Part shown: piece by piece, positions 40,252 to 48,378 of the stretch
Layout of the letters: every line of letters starts with the position of its first letter
Numbering within the stretch: position 1 is the first letter of the stretch
NCBI RefSeq assembly: GCF_026967475.1
Contig: NZ_CP114058.1
Coordinates: 1,488,001-1,552,000 of the forward strand
Direction of reading: 5' to 3'
Origin: Rouxiella chamberiensis
GTDB lineage: Bacteria; Pseudomonadota; Gammaproteobacteria; Enterobacterales; Enterobacteriaceae
DNA: 64,000 nucleotides
Notes under the pieces: model-generated
The model's database searches: none
What the model was told of the DNA's origin: nothing
Seen by the model: the letters and a program-made list of their open reading frames with translations, nothing else
Program-made: the position numbers and the translations under genes

Positions 40252-41394
40252 ATGCCCCTTCGACGGATTGCCACAACCGCGCTGCTTCTTGCCATGATGG
40301 GCACGGCTCAGGCGCAAACGCCTCTGCGCGAGAAAATCGACCAGATAATAGAGCCCCTTATGCAGCGCTATCAGATACCCGGCATGGCGATTGCGGTCAC
40401 GATTGACGGCAAGGAGCAGTTTTACAACTACGGCGTTGCGTCGAAAGCAACGGGTCAACCGGTGACCCAAACCACGCTGTTTGAGATTGGTTCTTTAAGT
40501 AAAACCTTTACCGCAACTCTCGCAAGCTGGGCGCAGCAGCAGGGGAAAATCCACTGGCAGGACCCGGCAAGCCGTTATCTTCCAGAATTACAAGGCACGG
40601 CGTTCGACCACATCAGTCTGTTAAATCTCGCTACACATACCTCCGGCCTGCCCCTGCTCGAGCCGGACGGCATTAAGGATATCCCGCACCTGATGCCCTG
40701 GTTGAAAGCCTGGCAGCCTGCGCAACCGGCGGGTCGGCAGCGTATTTATTCCAATATGGGGATCGGATTGCTGGGCATGCTTACGGCAAGGCGTCTGGAG
40801 CAACCGTTCACCGACGCAATGCAGCAACGGCTGCTTCCGGCGCTCGGAATGCATAACACCTTCATTCAGGTGCCCGAGAATAAAATGTCGGCATACGCTC
40901 AGGGCTATAACAAGCAGAATCAGCCAGTGCGGGTCAATCCGGGCGTGCTGGACGCCGAAGCCTATGGTCTGAAATCAGGGTCTGCCGACCTGATACGCTA
41001 CCTGAATATCAATCTGCGTGCGCAGCCTGTCGAGGCGAGCTGGCAGGCGGCTATCGATGCCACGCATACGGGGTATTATCAGGTGGCGGACTTTACTCAG
41101 GATTTAATGTGGGAGAGTTATTCCTATCCCACCCCGCTTCCCACCTTGCTTGAGAACAACGGTGCGGCGATAATCACTCATCCGCAAAGGGCTTACGCTA
41201 TTTCACCGCCGCAACCACCGCGTGAAGAGGCGATTTATAACAAGACCGGCTCAACTAATGGCTTCTCGACCTATGCGCTATTTGTGCCGGTCAAAAAGAG
41301 GGGCATTATCCTGCTTGCCAATAAATCCTATCCGAATGAAGCACGTGTTAAAGCCGCCCATGACATTCTGGCGGCGCAGGAGCACGGTTTCTGA
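40252..41394 (+). CDS. ampC: Class C (AmpC-type) beta-lactamase
   Basis: Periplasmic serine beta-lactamase of 380 aa with a Sec signal peptide (cleavage near 'AQA', residues 19-21). All three class C motifs are visible: SLSK with the nucleophilic serine at residues 81-84, YSN at 166-168 and KTG at 331-333. 'LFEIGSLSKTFTATL' and 'LLNLATHTSGLPL' are standard. The length equals chromosomal AmpC of enteric bacteria. The ATG at 40252 has AAGGA 11 bases upstream. No ampR gene is adjacent: the upstream gene is mntR, separated by a terminator, so AmpR-type induction from a divergent regulator is absent here and expression is probably low and constitutive, as for E. coli ampC. Confidence 0.95.
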   Translation: MPLRRIATTALLLAMMGTAQAQTPLREKIDQIIEPLMQRYQIPGMAIAVTIDGKEQFYNYGVASKATGQPVTQTTLFEIGSLSKTFTATLASWAQQQGKIHWQDPASRYLPELQGTAFDHISLLNLATHTSGLPLLEPDGIKDIPHLMPWLKAWQPAQPAGRQRIYSNMGIGLLGMLTARRLEQPFTDAMQQRLLPALGMHNTFIQVPENKMSAYAQGYNKQNQPVRVNPGVLDAEAYGLKSGSADLIRYLNINLRAQPVEASWQAAIDATHTGYYQVADFTQDLMWESYSYPTPLPTLLENNGAAIITHPQRAYAISPPQPPREEAIYNKTGSTNGFSTYALFVPVKKRGIILLANKSYPNEARVKAAHDILAAQEHGF

Positions 41395-41407
41395 GGGACA
41401 ATGTCGA

Positions 41408-41442
41408 CTCGGCTTTTGTGTCATTTACACACGCGAGCCGAG
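41408..41442. terminator. Hairpin between convergent ampC and dld
   Basis: CTCGGCT (41408-41414) pairs with AGCCGAG (41436-41442), with an inner GTGT/ACAC stem. There is no long T-run, so this is a weak candidate shared terminator. Confidence 0.35.
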
Positions 41443-41456
41443 AGACAGGCCGCAGA

Positions 41457-43151
41457 TCAGGCCCAGTATTTGTTTTTACTGGTTTTCCCGATGCCCGGAT
41501 TGCAGCTGTTGGTTGGGTCAAGCTGGCGCATATGCTGCTCATAGTCAGAGGAAGCTTGATACTGATGGCCGACATTGTGTTCGGCCGGATACTTCGCCCC
41601 GCGCCGGTCCAGATATTCCAGCACTTCATGCTTGAACGCCACAGGATCAACACCCGGTTTGAGGATGTAATCCTGATGGTTTACAAAGCAGAAGAAATGC
41701 CCGCAGCAGGAATCTTCAAGCACCTGCGCCTGTAAATGCGGCGGCAAAATAATACGCCACTGGTCATCATTGCGGCGTAGAGCCACGTCAAAAGCCATTA
41801 GACGTTCGTTGGCGTCAATGCCCCAATAATCACAATAGGACACGGTGCAACCGCCGACCCCAAAGCGCACCAGAAAGGCGTCTTTCTCCTCGCGTTCATC
41901 GCAGGCAAAGAATTGACCCGTGTTATCGGCGAAGAACTGCCTCAGCAACCGCTGCAACTCCCCGGCAAAACGCACTTCGGTCTTGATCATCAAATGATGT
42001 TCGAACTGGTCGCGGTAGTTCAGGATGCGCTTCGCCACTCGTTTCGGCGTCAGGCTATTGACCTTTTGCAGCACTTTGTCCACGAGGTTCAGCGGCAGAA
42101 AACCGGCTTTTTTAACTCGTACATCCCACTGCGCTTTCTTTGCCATCAGCGAAGGTAAAGACTCCGGCCCCAGTCGATCAACAGCCCAATACACGTGTTT
42201 TGAATAACGCACGGTCAGATCAAAGGCGTTGCGATGGATATATTCTGCCTGCTGCGGCAGTTCCTTGAGGTTTTGCAACAGCGTGCGACGCAGTGCGACC
42301 AGCTCTTTTTCGTCGTTGGTGCCAATATAGAACGTCTGGGTTTCGTCGCCGCGTTCAAACGTCGAAAGACGCACGGCGAAGACCGCCACCTTGCCCGCAC
42401 TGCCTGCGCTGTCGTGCAGATACTGCACATTGCCGTTGAAACGGGTCGGACTGTCGGCCTCGACATCGCGGATAACGTTCGCGTAGTCATCGGCCCAGAT
42501 TTTGCCGTCCCAGTCGCTCTGCGTGCCGGTGGTGTAATCCTGCTTTTCGAGGCGGGCTATCATCTCTTCAGGCGTTGTGCCGAGATCAACGCCAAGATGA
42601 TTGACCAATGACAGCGTGCCGTCCCGATCGATTTGTGCAAACAGCGATTTTTCGGTAAAGGCCGGCCCGCGACGGATAAGCGACCCACCGGAATTGTTGC
42701 ACACGCCGCCCACGACCGACGCGCCGATACAGGACGAACCAATCACCGAATGCGGCTCTTTCTGATGCGGTTGCAGGGCTTTTTCCAGTTCGGTCAAGGT
42801 GCTGCCGGGGAAGGCTATCACCTGACGCGCGTCGTCGATGACCTGCACGCCCTTGATTCGGCGGGTGCTGACAATAATGACCTCGCGGTCGTAATCGTCG
42901 CCATCCGGCGTGGACCCGCCGGTAACGCCCGTATTGGACGCCTGCATGAGGATGATTTTGTCGCAGGCGACACAGGCTTTGAGAATGTGCCAGAGTTGCA
43001 GCAGCGAATCGGGAATGGCGACGGCGAGCGCCTTGCCGTGACCGACCCGGAATCCCCTGGTGTAATAAGCCTTGTCATTTTCACCGGTCAGCAGCTGTTC
43101 AGCAGATAAAAATTGCTGTAGCTGGGGAATAATATCTTTAGCCTTGTCCAT
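41457..43151 (-). CDS. dld: Quinone-dependent D-lactate dehydrogenase
   Basis: Peripheral membrane FAD enzyme of 564 aa that oxidises D-lactate to pyruvate and passes electrons to the quinone pool (E. coli Dld has 571 aa). The FAD-binding PCMH-type domain shows 'MQASNTGVTGGSTPDG', 'VIAFPGSTLTELEKAL' and 'SVIGSSCIGASVVGGVCNNSG'. The substrate and membrane-binding regions follow, with 'RYSKHVYWAVDRLGPESLP' and, in the C-terminal half, 'SCCGHFFCFVNHQDYILKPG'. GAGAGGG lies 5 bases before the ATG. It is a single-gene unit convergent with ampC. Confidence 0.95.
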   Translation of the reverse strand: MDKAKDIIPQLQQFLSAEQLLTGENDKAYYTRGFRVGHGKALAVAIPDSLLQLWHILKACVACDKIILMQASNTGVTGGSTPDGDDYDREVIIVSTRRIKGVQVIDDARQVIAFPGSTLTELEKALQPHQKEPHSVIGSSCIGASVVGGVCNNSGGSLIRRGPAFTEKSLFAQIDRDGTLSLVNHLGVDLGTTPEEMIARLEKQDYTTGTQSDWDGKIWADDYANVIRDVEADSPTRFNGNVQYLHDSAGSAGKVAVFAVRLSTFERGDETQTFYIGTNDEKELVALRRTLLQNLKELPQQAEYIHRNAFDLTVRYSKHVYWAVDRLGPESLPSLMAKKAQWDVRVKKAGFLPLNLVDKVLQKVNSLTPKRVAKRILNYRDQFEHHLMIKTEVRFAGELQRLLRQFFADNTGQFFACDEREEKDAFLVRFGVGGCTVSYCDYWGIDANERLMAFDVALRRNDDQWRIILPPHLQAQVLEDSCCGHFFCFVNHQDYILKPGVDPVAFKHEVLEYLDRRGAKYPAEHNVGHQYQASSDYEQHMRQLDPTNSCNPGIGKTSKNKYWA

Positions 43152-43268
43152 TTGACCCTCTCCAAATGCCGCATAATAAATCGCGGCGAGTATTTCGATT
43201 AATTATTCTTTCTTTATAGCGATTTTATTACCGAGTCAGAATAGTCGTACCGAAAAACTTTCTTTGAA

Positions 43269-44078
43269 CTAAAACGGCGCATCCCCGTTTATTACGCGTG
43301 CTATCACATTCAAGGCGCCCTGCTGATTATTGCTCTCGGTCGAATAGCTTGCGACTTCCGCCACCGCAGGACTGGCATTGGCCATGGCGAAGCTGTAACG
43401 GGCGTGACGCAGCATTTCTATGTCATTGTCGCTGTCGCCGATAGCCACCACATCGTCTTCATGAATGCCCCATCGCGCCTGCAACAAACTCAACCCGTTG
43501 GCCTTGTGCAGTCCGGGTACGATCAGGTCGATAAATCCAAAACCGCTGCTGACCGGCTGCGTAATGTCGCCCACCGCCGACGCCAGTTTTTTAAGCAACG
43601 TAGGAATCACTTCATTTTGCACACCCAGAGAAAACTTGAAGATAATGTCGTCAACCTCTGAGAAATCCTCGACTTTTTTCAGTCGGCGATAATGGTTGGA
43701 CATCTTGTCGACAACCGCCTGCGGCATTGAGGTATGCGCATAGGCACTGTTTTTGCCGCAGACGATCAGGTGGATGTCTGGAATAGCCGCCAGCACGTCG
43801 AGAATGCGAGCCACCTCTTCACGGGCAAACTTGCCGCAGTGGATCTCCTCACCGGCATCGACGACATAGGCACCGTTTTCGGCGACAAAGGCGATGTCGT
43901 GCTGGATAGCCTCGAAATAATGCACCAGCTGATAATACTGATTGCCGCTCGCTACCACGAAGCGAATGCCGCGTTCCTTTAATTGGGCATATTGCGCCAT
44001 AAAGCGCGTTTTATCGTAACGTTTCTCGTCGTCAAGAAAGGTTCCGTCCATATCTACAGCAATCAATTTAATCGGCAT
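43269..44078 (-). CDS. ybiV: HAD-superfamily sugar phosphatase YbiV/SupH-like
   Basis: Cof-type HAD hydrolase of 269 aa. Motif I 'AVDMDGTFLDD' holds the nucleophile Asp, motif II is in 'FVVASGNQYYQLV', and the C-terminal motifs are 'GLHKANGLSLL' and 'VVAIGDSDNDIEMLRHARY'. The run 'RGIRFVVASGNQYYQLVHYF' and the ending 'QQGALNVIARVI' match E. coli YbiV (SupH), which dephosphorylates sugar phosphates. It lies 117 bp upstream of dld on the same strand and may share its transcript; the two are functionally unrelated as far as known. Confidence 0.92.
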   Translation of the reverse strand: MPIKLIAVDMDGTFLDDEKRYDKTRFMAQYAQLKERGIRFVVASGNQYYQLVHYFEAIQHDIAFVAENGAYVVDAGEEIHCGKFAREEVARILDVLAAIPDIHLIVCGKNSAYAHTSMPQAVVDKMSNHYRRLKKVEDFSEVDDIIFKFSLGVQNEVIPTLLKKLASAVGDITQPVSSGFGFIDLIVPGLHKANGLSLLQARWGIHEDDVVAIGDSDNDIEMLRHARYSFAMANASPAVAEVASYSTESNNQQGALNVIARVINGDAPF

Positions 44079-44607
44079 GGGGATTCCGTCGGTGGCAAAA
44101 TTAATAAGAAAAGGTAAGCCGGTTATCTCATGGCAACCGTGTGGTCAAAGCGTATCAAAACCCTTTTCATTCCTCTAATCCAAACTTTAGCCTATTCGAT
44201 TTTGCGTTGATTTACGCCCGCTTTTTTGAAGAAATTCGCAAGCTTGTTCCTGTTTGACCTCCCTGCTTAACGGCCACTTATGAGATCTAGATCACAAATA
44301 TAGTAATAGGGCGCGCCTATTCCCTGTACAAATAGTGACTAACATGCACTAACGCATTGTTATTGAAATACATTTTTACTTCTTCAACCAAAAACCAAAT
44401 GGCTGCTTTACCGGGCATCGCTTGTCTTACTTTCAAGTTTATGTAATCTTTCGCTCGCAAAAAAATGTGCGCCAAGTCACCTTTCTACGCGTGTGTCATT
44501 GCCATCAGGGTCAGATAACGATGCCAAGTCGGGCATCGGCATTTTATCGTCGAGTCAGAGGCGCCAATGGGCGAATAATCTGACAGTTACAGGTAACAGG
44601 AATTTAC
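44079..44607. promoter_or_regulatory. Regulatory region upstream of the sugar transporter
   Basis: 529 bp between divergent genes with no believable coding sequence. It holds a CRP-like site at 44281-44296, the near-palindrome around AATAGGGCGCGCCTATT (44305-44321), and a hairpin CGATGCC/GGCATCG (44519-44538) followed by GCATTTTA, which could be a leader attenuator. The length of this leader suggests complex control of the transporter. Confidence 0.5.
44281..44296. promoter_or_regulatory. Candidate CRP-binding site
   Basis: TGAGA-TCTAGA-TCACA matches the CRP consensus TGTGA-N6-TCACA at 9 of 10 positions. It is followed by an AT-rich stretch and lies upstream of a FucP-type sugar symporter, a typical catabolite-controlled gene. 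Confidence 0.5.
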
Positions 44608-45852
44608 ATGAACGACAAAACTACAAGTTACAAAGGGCCGCTGGCTCTGCTAACTGCACTGTTCTTTATGTGGGGCTTAATCACCTCACTGAATGATATT
44701 CTGGTCCCGCACCTGAAATCCTTGTTCGAATTAAGCTACGTGCAGGCGTCACTGGTTCAGTTCTGCTTCTTCGTTGCCTATTTTGTCATGTCCTATCCTG
44801 CCGGAAAGGTGGTCAGCAAGTTTGGTTACAAGGCCGGGATCATCATGGGTCTGCTGGTCGCCGCGGCCGGTTGTGTCCTGTTTTATCCGTCGGCTTCCCT
44901 GCGTTCTTATCCCCTGTTCCTGCTGTCGCTGTTCATTCTGGCCTCTGGTTTGACACTGCTTCAGGTAGCGGCCAACCCGTTTGTAAACTCGCTGGGTACG
45001 GCAGAAACGGCCGCCAGCCGTTTGAACCTGACTCAGGCATTCAATGCGCTCGGCACCACGCTCGGCCCGATTCTGGGCGGCATGTTTATCCTTTCGGCCG
45101 TTGTGCTGGGCGCTGACCAGATTAACCAGCTGCCGGCGGACCAGTTGCAGCAGTATTACGCCAGCGAGTCGGCCTCCGTGCAGATGCCTTATCTGGTGCT
45201 GACGGCGCTGCTTATCCTTATCGCCATCGTCATTAAATTCAGCAAGCTCCCGGTGCTGAGCAATGAAATCGAACAGGATGATGGCAAAGAGCACAGCCTG
45301 TGGAAGAAAAAGCATCTGGTGCTGGGCGTTATCGGTATCTTTGCCTACGTGGGCGCGGAAGTGTCCATTGGCAGCTACCTGATAAGCCTGCTTGAACGCC
45401 CGGATATCGCTGCCCTTTCTGCCGTGGAAGCGAGTCACAAGCTGGCCCTTTACTGGGGTGGCGCGATGGTTGGCCGCTTCATCGGCAGCGTGTTGATGAC
45501 CCGCATCAAGGCCAATCGCCTGCTGGCGTTCAACGCGTTTGTCGTGGTGTTGCTGATTGCGTCGGCCATCCTGATGCGCGGTACATTCAGCATGTGGGCT
45601 ATCCTTTCCGTCGGCCTGTTCAACTCCATCATGTTCCCGACCATTTTCTCGCTGGCGCTGAACAAACTGGGTGGGCTGACCGGTCGCGCGTCTGGCGTAC
45701 TGTGCATGGGTATCGTTGGCGGTGCCGTGATGCCTATCGTGCAGGCCGCCGTGGCGGACCACGTCTCCTTGCTGGTTTCCTTCGTCGTGCCGCTGGTGTG
45801 TTATATCTACATCGCCTGGTACGGCTGCCGGGGTTACAGACCCGGCCACTAA
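44608..45852 (+). CDS. FucP/GluP-family sugar:H+ symporter (MFS)
   Basis: Inner-membrane sugar transporter of 414 aa with twelve predicted helices. The family signature at the N terminus is 'LFFMWGLITSLNDILVPHLK', with 'VQFCFFVAYFVMSYPAGKVV', 'LQVAANPFVNSLGTAETAAS' and 'RLNLTQAFNALGTTLGPILG' following. 'FNSIMFPTIFSLALNKLG' is in the second half. Both fucose (FucP) and glucose/galactose (GluP) transporters share these motifs, so the sugar cannot be named. CAGGAA lies 7 bases before the ATG. No sugar catabolic genes are next to it. Confidence 0.92.
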   Translation: MNDKTTSYKGPLALLTALFFMWGLITSLNDILVPHLKSLFELSYVQASLVQFCFFVAYFVMSYPAGKVVSKFGYKAGIIMGLLVAAAGCVLFYPSASLRSYPLFLLSLFILASGLTLLQVAANPFVNSLGTAETAASRLNLTQAFNALGTTLGPILGGMFILSAVVLGADQINQLPADQLQQYYASESASVQMPYLVLTALLILIAIVIKFSKLPVLSNEIEQDDGKEHSLWKKKHLVLGVIGIFAYVGAEVSIGSYLISLLERPDIAALSAVEASHKLALYWGGAMVGRFIGSVLMTRIKANRLLAFNAFVVVLLIASAILMRGTFSMWAILSVGLFNSIMFPTIFSLALNKLGGLTGRASGVLCMGIVGGAVMPIVQAAVADHVSLLVSFVVPLVCYIYIAWYGCRGYRPGH

Positions 45853-45858
45853 GGGTTT

Positions 45859-45886
45859 ACGTCGGCTCTCTTGCGGGAGCCGACGT
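45859..45886. terminator. Terminator between the sugar symporter and the efflux operon
   Basis: Perfect 10-bp stem ACGTCGGCTC/GAGCCGACGT with an 8-base loop between convergent stop codons. CGTT follows on the plus strand and TAAACCC on the minus strand, so the T-tract is short. Confidence 0.65.
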
Positions 45887-45893
45887 CGTTCTC

Positions 45894-47294
45894 CTACCAT
45901 CCTCCTCCCAACGCCTTGTAAATCCGCACCATCGACAACGACACATCGGCATCGCTTGCCACCTGCGCCTGCTGGGCATTCAACAGCGCCTGCTGCACCG
46001 TCAGGACATTCAGAAAATCAGTCGCGCCCGCCACATACTGTTTTTGGGCCGCATCAAGTGCAAGCCGATCGTTTTCGACCACGGTATTCAACTGCGAGCG
46101 CTGCTGCTGATAGGTGTCGTAATCCACCAGGGCATCGTCAACTTCATGCCAGGCTTTCAATACCGTACGCTGAAAATTTACTGCCGCCTCCTGCTGCTGC
46201 GCCTTGCGCAACGCCAGTTGCCCCCGCAAACGTCCTCCTTCAAAGATAGGCAACGATAAACTCGGCCCAAAGCTGAAGAAGTGCGCGCCCCAATTTCCGA
46301 GCTGACTAAATTGCATTGCCTGAAGCCCGACGTCTCCGGTCAAGGTTAAGCGTGGATAAAAATCGGCAGTCGCCACGCCAATATCGGCCGTTGCGGCATG
46401 CAGTTTAGCCTCGGCTGCGCGAATATCCGGTCGACGACGAACGAGTTCGGACGGTAGCCCGACAGGCACTTTTTCAGGCGTCGGCGGTACTGCGCGGCTT
46501 GCCGTAAGTTCGGTTTTCAACGCGCCCGGCGGTTCGGCAAGCAAAAAACTCAGGGCATTCAGAAGACGAGACTGCTGCTGATCGAGCATCGGCAAACGCG
46601 CCTGAATCAGTGCCACCTGCGCCCGTGCTTCGGCCCCTTCCAGCCGCGTTGCGACACCGTCACGCATCTTGACTTCGGTGAGCTTGAGGCTGTGACGCGC
46701 AAGCGCCAGATTCTGTTCCGTGGTCGCCCGCTGCGCCTGTAAGCTGCGCAGTTGAATATAGTCACTCGCCGTCTCGGCCTGCACCGTCAGCAGCACGTCG
46801 CGACGCAGTTCGGCACTGGCTTCGACTGACGCGTCGGCCGACTCCAACTCACGCCGCACTCGTCCCCACATATCGACTTCCCAAGAGACATCCATGCCCG
46901 GCTGCCAGACGCTGTAGGCTTTCTTGCCCTCAAGCCCCGAAATATCCTGAAGCCCCTCTTCACTGTTGCGGGCGCGCTGCGCACTGGCCGTGCCGGTGAC
47001 CGTCGGCGTGCTGTCGCCGGATACGATTTGCCGTGCTGCCCGAGCCTGCAAAAGTCGGGCGCCTGCGGCGCGCAAATCGAGATTGCTGCGCGTCGAACGG
47101 GCAATCAGCTGGTCGAGCTGCGGGTCATGAAACAGGGTCCACCAGCGGGCATCGACAGACGTTCCTACCGGCTGGCTTTCGGCGATGCCCTGCGGCCACG
47201 CGGCGGGCGCTTTACTAGTGGGTGGTGTAAAATCGGGCCCTACCATACAGCCGCTCAACAACGTAATGCCCAATGCTAGACAAACGGGTTTCAT
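45894..47294 (-). CDS. Outer-membrane efflux lipoprotein, NodT/OprM family
   Basis: TolC-like outer-membrane channel of 466 aa that completes a tripartite exporter. The signal ends in a lipobox LLSGC (Cys near residue 16), followed by 'MVGPDFTPP', a NodT-family hallmark. The two outer-membrane efflux repeats include 'LRAAGARLLQARAARQIVSG' and 'RRPDIRAAEAKLHAATADIG', 'FYPRLTLTGDVGLQ', and 'LPIFEGGRLRGQLALRKAQQ'. Its start overlaps the adaptor gene's stop by 4 bp, so it is the last gene of the operon. Confidence 0.93.
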   Translation of the reverse strand: MKPVCLALGITLLSGCMVGPDFTPPTSKAPAAWPQGIAESQPVGTSVDARWWTLFHDPQLDQLIARSTRSNLDLRAAGARLLQARAARQIVSGDSTPTVTGTASAQRARNSEEGLQDISGLEGKKAYSVWQPGMDVSWEVDMWGRVRRELESADASVEASAELRRDVLLTVQAETASDYIQLRSLQAQRATTEQNLALARHSLKLTEVKMRDGVATRLEGAEARAQVALIQARLPMLDQQQSRLLNALSFLLAEPPGALKTELTASRAVPPTPEKVPVGLPSELVRRRPDIRAAEAKLHAATADIGVATADFYPRLTLTGDVGLQAMQFSQLGNWGAHFFSFGPSLSLPIFEGGRLRGQLALRKAQQQEAAVNFQRTVLKAWHEVDDALVDYDTYQQQRSQLNTVVENDRLALDAAQKQYVAGATDFLNVLTVQQALLNAQQAQVASDADVSLSMVRIYKALGGGW

Positions 47295-48343
47295 AACGTC
47301 TTGCTCCCCGTTGCCGCCGTATGAATGGTGGCTTCGACGGCCATGCCGACCAGCAGCCGTTCGGCCTGATGCTGACCGGCGTCAAGCCGGATTTTCACCG
47401 GGATCCGCTGAACCACCTTGGTGAAATTCCCCGTGGCGTTGTCCGGCGTGATAGGCGAAAAAGTCAGTCCCGTTGCAGGGGCGAAGCTGTCAACGACGCC
47501 GTGCAGCGTCTTGCCTCCCAGACTGTCGACACGGATATCGACCGGCTGCCCTGCATGCACCTGTGCAAGCTGCGTCTCCTGAAAATTGCCCACGACATAG
47601 GCGCGATTGAGCGGGACCAGCGCCAGCAGCGGATTACCCGGCGTCACGTAGGCGCCCTCCCGCGCCGTGCGTTTTCCCACCCAGCCATCGATCGGGGCGA
47701 CAATTCGGGTATAGGAGAGCGTCAGTTGCGCAGTTTCGAGCGCGGCCTGTGCGCGTTTCAATTCACCGGCTGCGCGTTCGCTCTCTGCCCTCAAGATGGC
47801 GGTTTTTTCCTGTGCGGCGTTGAGCGTGGCTTTGTCGCGCGCGACGTTTGCCTGTGCGGTATCTATTCTTGAGCGCGCCAACTGAGCATTTTGCCTGCTG
47901 CCCGCCCCCTGCGCGGCGAGGTCGAGATAGCGGGCGAGGTCCGCTTTGGCAAAGACAAAATTCGCCTGACTGGCCGAGAGCGCCGCCGCGGCCTGCGCGA
48001 TAATCGACTGCTGCTGCACCAGACTTGCCTGCGCATTCAAGACCATCGCCTGCTGCACCTGTACCTCGGCCTGCACGGCATTCAAGGCGGCGCGCGCATC
48101 GCGGTCGTCGATTTCAACCAGCATCTGTCCCCGATGCACAAACTGGTTATCTTCCACCCCGACATGCAGAACCTGCCCGGTAATGCGTGGCGTAACCAGG
48201 GTATAGTCCGCGCTGACGAAGGCATCATTGGTGGTTTGATCGGCGGTCGGTGAAATAAGCTTCATGCCCGTCAGCACCAGCACCATCACGCCTAGGCCAG
48301 CAAGGGCTACTACCTTGTTTTTCTTGAGTAAATTTTGTGTCAT
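47291..48343 (-). CDS. HlyD/EmrA-family membrane fusion (adaptor) protein
   Basis: Periplasmic adaptor of 350 aa. One N-terminal membrane helix ('VVALAGLGVMVLVLTGM'), then the lipoyl-like half 'TLVTPRITGQVLHVGVEDNQ', a long helical hairpin (residues about 95-195) rich in Ala and Gln, and 'TRIVAPIDGWVGKRTAREGA', typical of EmrA. The ATG at 48343 has AGGG 8 bases upstream; the frame is open further upstream into the MFS gene but there is no better start. It links the MFS pump to the outer-membrane channel. Confidence 0.91.
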   Translation of the reverse strand: MTQNLLKKNKVVALAGLGVMVLVLTGMKLISPTADQTTNDAFVSADYTLVTPRITGQVLHVGVEDNQFVHRGQMLVEIDDRDARAALNAVQAEVQVQQAMVLNAQASLVQQQSIIAQAAAALSASQANFVFAKADLARYLDLAAQGAGSRQNAQLARSRIDTAQANVARDKATLNAAQEKTAILRAESERAAGELKRAQAALETAQLTLSYTRIVAPIDGWVGKRTAREGAYVTPGNPLLALVPLNRAYVVGNFQETQLAQVHAGQPVDIRVDSLGGKTLHGVVDSFAPATGLTFSPITPDNATGNFTKVVQRIPVKIRLDAGQHQAERLLVGMAVEATIHTAATGSKTL

Positions 48344-48378
48344 TGAACAACCCTGAATAAAAGAAATATTATCGAAAA

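Noticed and set aside
44749..45900. 383-codon open frame on the minus strand
   Set aside because: It is antisense to the FucP-type transporter, highly His/Gln/Arg-rich, as expected for a shadow of membrane-protein codons.
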